In this document: positions 62,036 to 64,000 of the stretch, in pieces
Layout: every line of letters starts with the position of its first letter
Position numbering within the stretch: the stretch's first letter is position 1
From: Cronobacter muytjensii ATCC 51329
Lineage (GTDB): Bacteria > Pseudomonadota > Gammaproteobacteria > Enterobacterales > Enterobacteriaceae
Length of the DNA stretch: 64,000 nucleotides
Assembly: GCF_001277195.1 (NCBI RefSeq)
Contig: NZ_CP012268.1
Span: forward strand, 248,001 to 312,000
Reading direction: 5' to 3'
Notes under the pieces: model-generated
The model's database searches: none
The model's input: the letters and a program-made list of their open reading frames with translations, nothing else
Told to the model about the DNA's origin: nothing
Position numbers and translations under genes: made by a program

Positions 62036-62772
62036 AACTGACACCGAATTTTTACCGGGACCGCGTCTGCCTGAACGTGCTGGCGGGTTCCAAAGAAAAC
62101 GCCAGCGCGGTGTATGAAGCCGCCGAAGGGCATGTGCTGGTGGGCGTGCTCTCTAAAAACTACCCGGACGTGGCGAGCGCCGTCGCCGACATGCGCGACT
62201 ACGCGGCACGCATTGATAACGCGCTGTCGGTAGGGCTTGGCGCAGGCGATCCGAACCAGTCGGCGATGGTCAGCGCCATCGCGCGCGAGTTACAGCCGCA
62301 GCATGTGAATCAGGTGTTTACCGGCGTGGGCGCGAGCCGCGCGCTGCTGGGGCAAAACGAGACCGTCGTCAACGGGCTGGTGTCGCCGACCGGCACGCCA
62401 GGACAGGTGAAAATCTCCACCGGCCCGTTGAGCAGCGCCGCGCCCGGCGGCATCGTGCCGGTAGAAACCGCTATCGCCCTGCTGAAGGATATGGGCGGCA
62501 GCTCGATTAAATATTTCCCCATGGGCGGGCTCGCCTGCCGCGAGGAGTATCAGGCGGTGGCGCAGGCGTGCGCGCGTCACGACTTCTGGCTGGAGCCGAC
62601 CGGCGGCATCGATCTGGATAACTTTACGGAGATCCTGCGCATTGCGCTGGAGGCGGGGGTGAGCAAAGTGATCCCGCATATTTACAGTTCGATAATCGAC
62701 AGCGCCAGCGGCGACACGCGCCCGCAGGATGTGCGACGTCTGCTGGCGATGACGCGCGAGCAGGTAGGCTAA
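62032..62772 (+). CDS. dgaF: DgaF-family 2-dehydro-3-deoxy-phosphogluconate aldolase-like enzyme
   Basis: 246 residues. TIM-barrel with the class I aldolase Schiff-base Lys160 in GGSSIKYFPMGGL, an N-terminal region FYRDRVCLNVLAGSKENASAVYEA, and a C-terminal EPTGGIDLDNFTEILRIALEAGVSKVIPHIYSSIID. Expected reaction: 2-keto-3-deoxy-6-phosphogluconate to pyruvate and glyceraldehyde-3-phosphate. ATGA overlap with the DgaE gene. Last gene of the operon before the inverted repeat. Confidence 0.85.
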   Translation: MKLTPNFYRDRVCLNVLAGSKENASAVYEAAEGHVLVGVLSKNYPDVASAVADMRDYAARIDNALSVGLGAGDPNQSAMVSAIARELQPQHVNQVFTGVGASRALLGQNETVVNGLVSPTGTPGQVKISTGPLSSAAPGGIVPVETAIALLKDMGGSSIKYFPMGGLACREEYQAVAQACARHDFWLEPTGGIDLDNFTEILRIALEAGVSKVIPHIYSSIIDSASGDTRPQDVRRLLAMTREQVG

Positions 62773-62784
62773 GCCGTTTTACGT

Positions 62785-62829
62785 CAGGGCTGGAGAATAT
62801 ATTTATCACCGTGATAAATATAAGCCCTG
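62785..62829. repeat. Nested inverted repeat after the aldolase gene
   Basis: Outer arms CAGGGCT / AGCCCTG (62785-62791, 62823-62829) enclose inner arms ATATTTATCAC / GTGATAAATAT (62799-62809, 62811-62821) with a 1-base centre. It starts 13 bases after the aldolase stop and ends 55 bases before the regulator start. It may be a terminator-like hairpin or an operator for the regulator; no U-run follows. Confidence 0.6.
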
Positions 62830-62883
62830 CCTGATGCCATTCGCGGGCGCGATGGCGCGCCCGTTTAACGAGAGGAAACCGGT

Positions 62884-64000
62884 GTGCGATTCCCGAGTCA
62901 ACGTCTGTCCCGGCTGTTTGATCTGCTGCAAAACGAAGCGCTGCCGCAGGATGAGCTGGCGCGCCGGTTAAACGTCACCACGCGCACCGTGCGCGCCGAC
63001 ATCAGCGCGCTCAATGCGTTACTGCGCCAGCACGGCGTCCAGCTGGTGCTTAATCGCGGCAGCGGCTATCAGCTCAACGTGGACGACCCGGGGCGTTATC
63101 AGGCATTGCAGGCGAGCCGTCCGAAGGCGCTGCGCATTCCGCGTACCGCGCCGGAGCGCGTTAATTACCTGGCGGTGCGCTTTCTGACGGCCGCGTTTTC
63201 CCTGAAGCTTGAGGATCTTGCCGACGAGTGGTTTGTAAGCCGCGCCACGCTGCAAAGCGATATGGCCGAAGTGCGCGAGCTGTTCACCCGCTATAACCTG
63301 ACGCTGGAGACCCGCCCGCGCCACGGCATGAAGCTTTTTGGCAGCGAGATGGCGCTGCGCGCCTGCCTGACTGACCTGCTCTGGCAACTTGCCCAACAGG
63401 ACAGCGCCAACCCGCTGATTACCGAAGAGGCGCTGAACGCCGGCGTGCAGGAGCGCCTCGGCGGCGGGCTGCCGGCGATTTTCGCACGCGCGCGACTGCG
63501 CTTTACCGACGAGGGCGAGCAGTTTATTCAGCTTTACTGCGCCGTGGCGGTGCGGCGCATCAGCGAGGGCTACCCGCTGCCTGAATTCGTCGCCGACGAT
63601 GTGGACGACAATGTGCGCGAGGCGGCGCGCGATATTGCGGCTCTGCTGCAGGCGCTGTGCGGCAAACCGCTATCGGACGCCGAAGAAAACTGGCTGCGGG
63701 TACATATCGCCGCGCGTCAGGTGCAGGAGCTGGAGCCCAGCGCCATCAGCGCCGATGATGCCGAAGCGCTGGCGAGCTACATCCTGCGCTATATCAACAC
63801 GCATTATAACTACAACCTGCTGACCGATGAGCAACTGCGCGCCGACCTGCTGACCCATATCCGCACCATGATCACCCGCGTGCGCTACCAGATAAATATT
63901 CCTAACCCGCTGCTCGGCAATATAAAACAGCACTATCCGATGGCCTGGGATATGACGCTCGCGGCGGTCTCCGGCTGGGGCAAATATACGCCCTATACCA
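62884..64000 (+). CDS. BglG/LicR-type transcriptional regulator with PRD (3' end outside window)
   Basis: Frame opens with GTG at 62884, preceded by AGAGGA, and runs through the right edge (372 codons seen). N-terminal HTH_11-like helix-turn-helix (DELARRLNVTTRTVRADISALN), a second Mga-like HTH (LEDLADEWFVSRATLQSDMAEV), then PRD1 (about 190-290, with WLRVHIAARQV) and the beginning of PRD2 (LLTHIRTMITRVRY...QINIPNPLL...QHYPMAWDM). Such proteins bind DNA (not RNA) and often carry EIIB/EIIA modules at the C-terminus. Likely the activator of the operon upstream, controlled by PTS-type phosphorylation. Confidence 0.88.
   Translation, partial: MRFPSQRLSRLFDLLQNEALPQDELARRLNVTTRTVRADISALNALLRQHGVQLVLNRGSGYQLNVDDPGRYQALQASRPKALRIPRTAPERVNYLAVRFLTAAFSLKLEDLADEWFVSRATLQSDMAEVRELFTRYNLTLETRPRHGMKLFGSEMALRACLTDLLWQLAQQDSANPLITEEALNAGVQERLGGGLPAIFARARLRFTDEGEQFIQLYCAVAVRRISEGYPLPEFVADDVDDNVREAARDIAALLQALCGKPLSDAEENWLRVHIAARQVQELEPSAISADDAEALASYILRYINTHYNYNLLTDEQLRADLLTHIRTMITRVRYQINIPNPLLGNIKQHYPMAWDMTLAAVSGWGKYTPYT

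Overview
The window reads as chromosomal DNA of a high-GC enterobacterium. Nearly the whole length follows the Escherichia coli gene order aidB, yjfN, bsmA, yjfP, rpsF-priB-rpsR-rplI, ytfB, fklB, cycA, ytfE, ytfF, qorB/ytfH, cpdB/cysQ, ytfJ, ytfK, ytfL (paeA), msrA/tamA-tamB-ytfP, ppa, ytfQRT-yjfF, fbp, mpl, yjgA (darP), pmbA, cybC. The protein sequences, GC content and accessory genes suggest Cronobacter or a close relative; this is an inference from the sequence alone. No tRNA, rRNA, insertion sequence, integrase or CRISPR array was seen.

Accessory genes sit as clean insertions between conserved neighbours: (1) four methyl-accepting chemotaxis proteins (1432-3363, 10920-12593, 41257-42852, 48599-50164), three behind near-identical sigma-28 promoters; (2) a DUF1349/AraC/LprI-like group at 13673-15595 between ytfF and qorB; (3) a secreted DUF1996 plus DNRLRE-like protein at 22732-24147 between ytfL and msrA; (4) a nine-gene chaperone-usher fimbrial operon of Pap/Mrp architecture at 31378-39236, followed by a PglL/Wzy-type O-oligosaccharyltransferase and a chemoreceptor, in the place between ytfP and ppa; (5) a periplasmic DUF4432 aldose-epimerase-like protein between mpl and darP; (6) a catabolic/transport operon at 57298-62772 plus a PRD regulator running off the right edge, downstream of cybC. 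The E. coli ascorbate (ula) locus that lies between yjfP and rpsF is absent.

The most interesting region is 57.1-64.0 kb. A single-PRD protein, a small glycine-rich SFCGS protein, a DUF4312 protein and two polytopic membrane proteins (DUF4311, DUF4310) are tightly linked to a metal-dependent amidohydrolase, a PLP-dependent DgaE-like ammonia lyase and a DgaF-like 2-keto-3-deoxy-phosphogluconate-type aldolase. The enzymes predict deacylation, deamination and aldol cleavage of an N-substituted 2-amino-sugar acid phosphate. No kinase and no recognisable PTS or ABC transporter is present, so the SFCGS/DUF4310-4312 proteins are candidates for a new, perhaps phosphorylating, transporter. A CRP-like site and a perfect 20-bp palindrome precede the operon.

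The backbone genes cover translation (S6, S18, L9, DarP), replication restart (PriB), sulfur and nucleotide housekeeping (CpdB, CysQ), oxidative and nitrosative repair (MsrA, YtfE, QorB), outer-membrane assembly (TamAB), peptidoglycan recycling (Mpl), gluconeogenesis (Fbp, Ppa) and galactofuranose uptake (YtfQRT-YjfF). Start codons were chosen by family length and ribosome-binding sites where the longest open frame looked too long.
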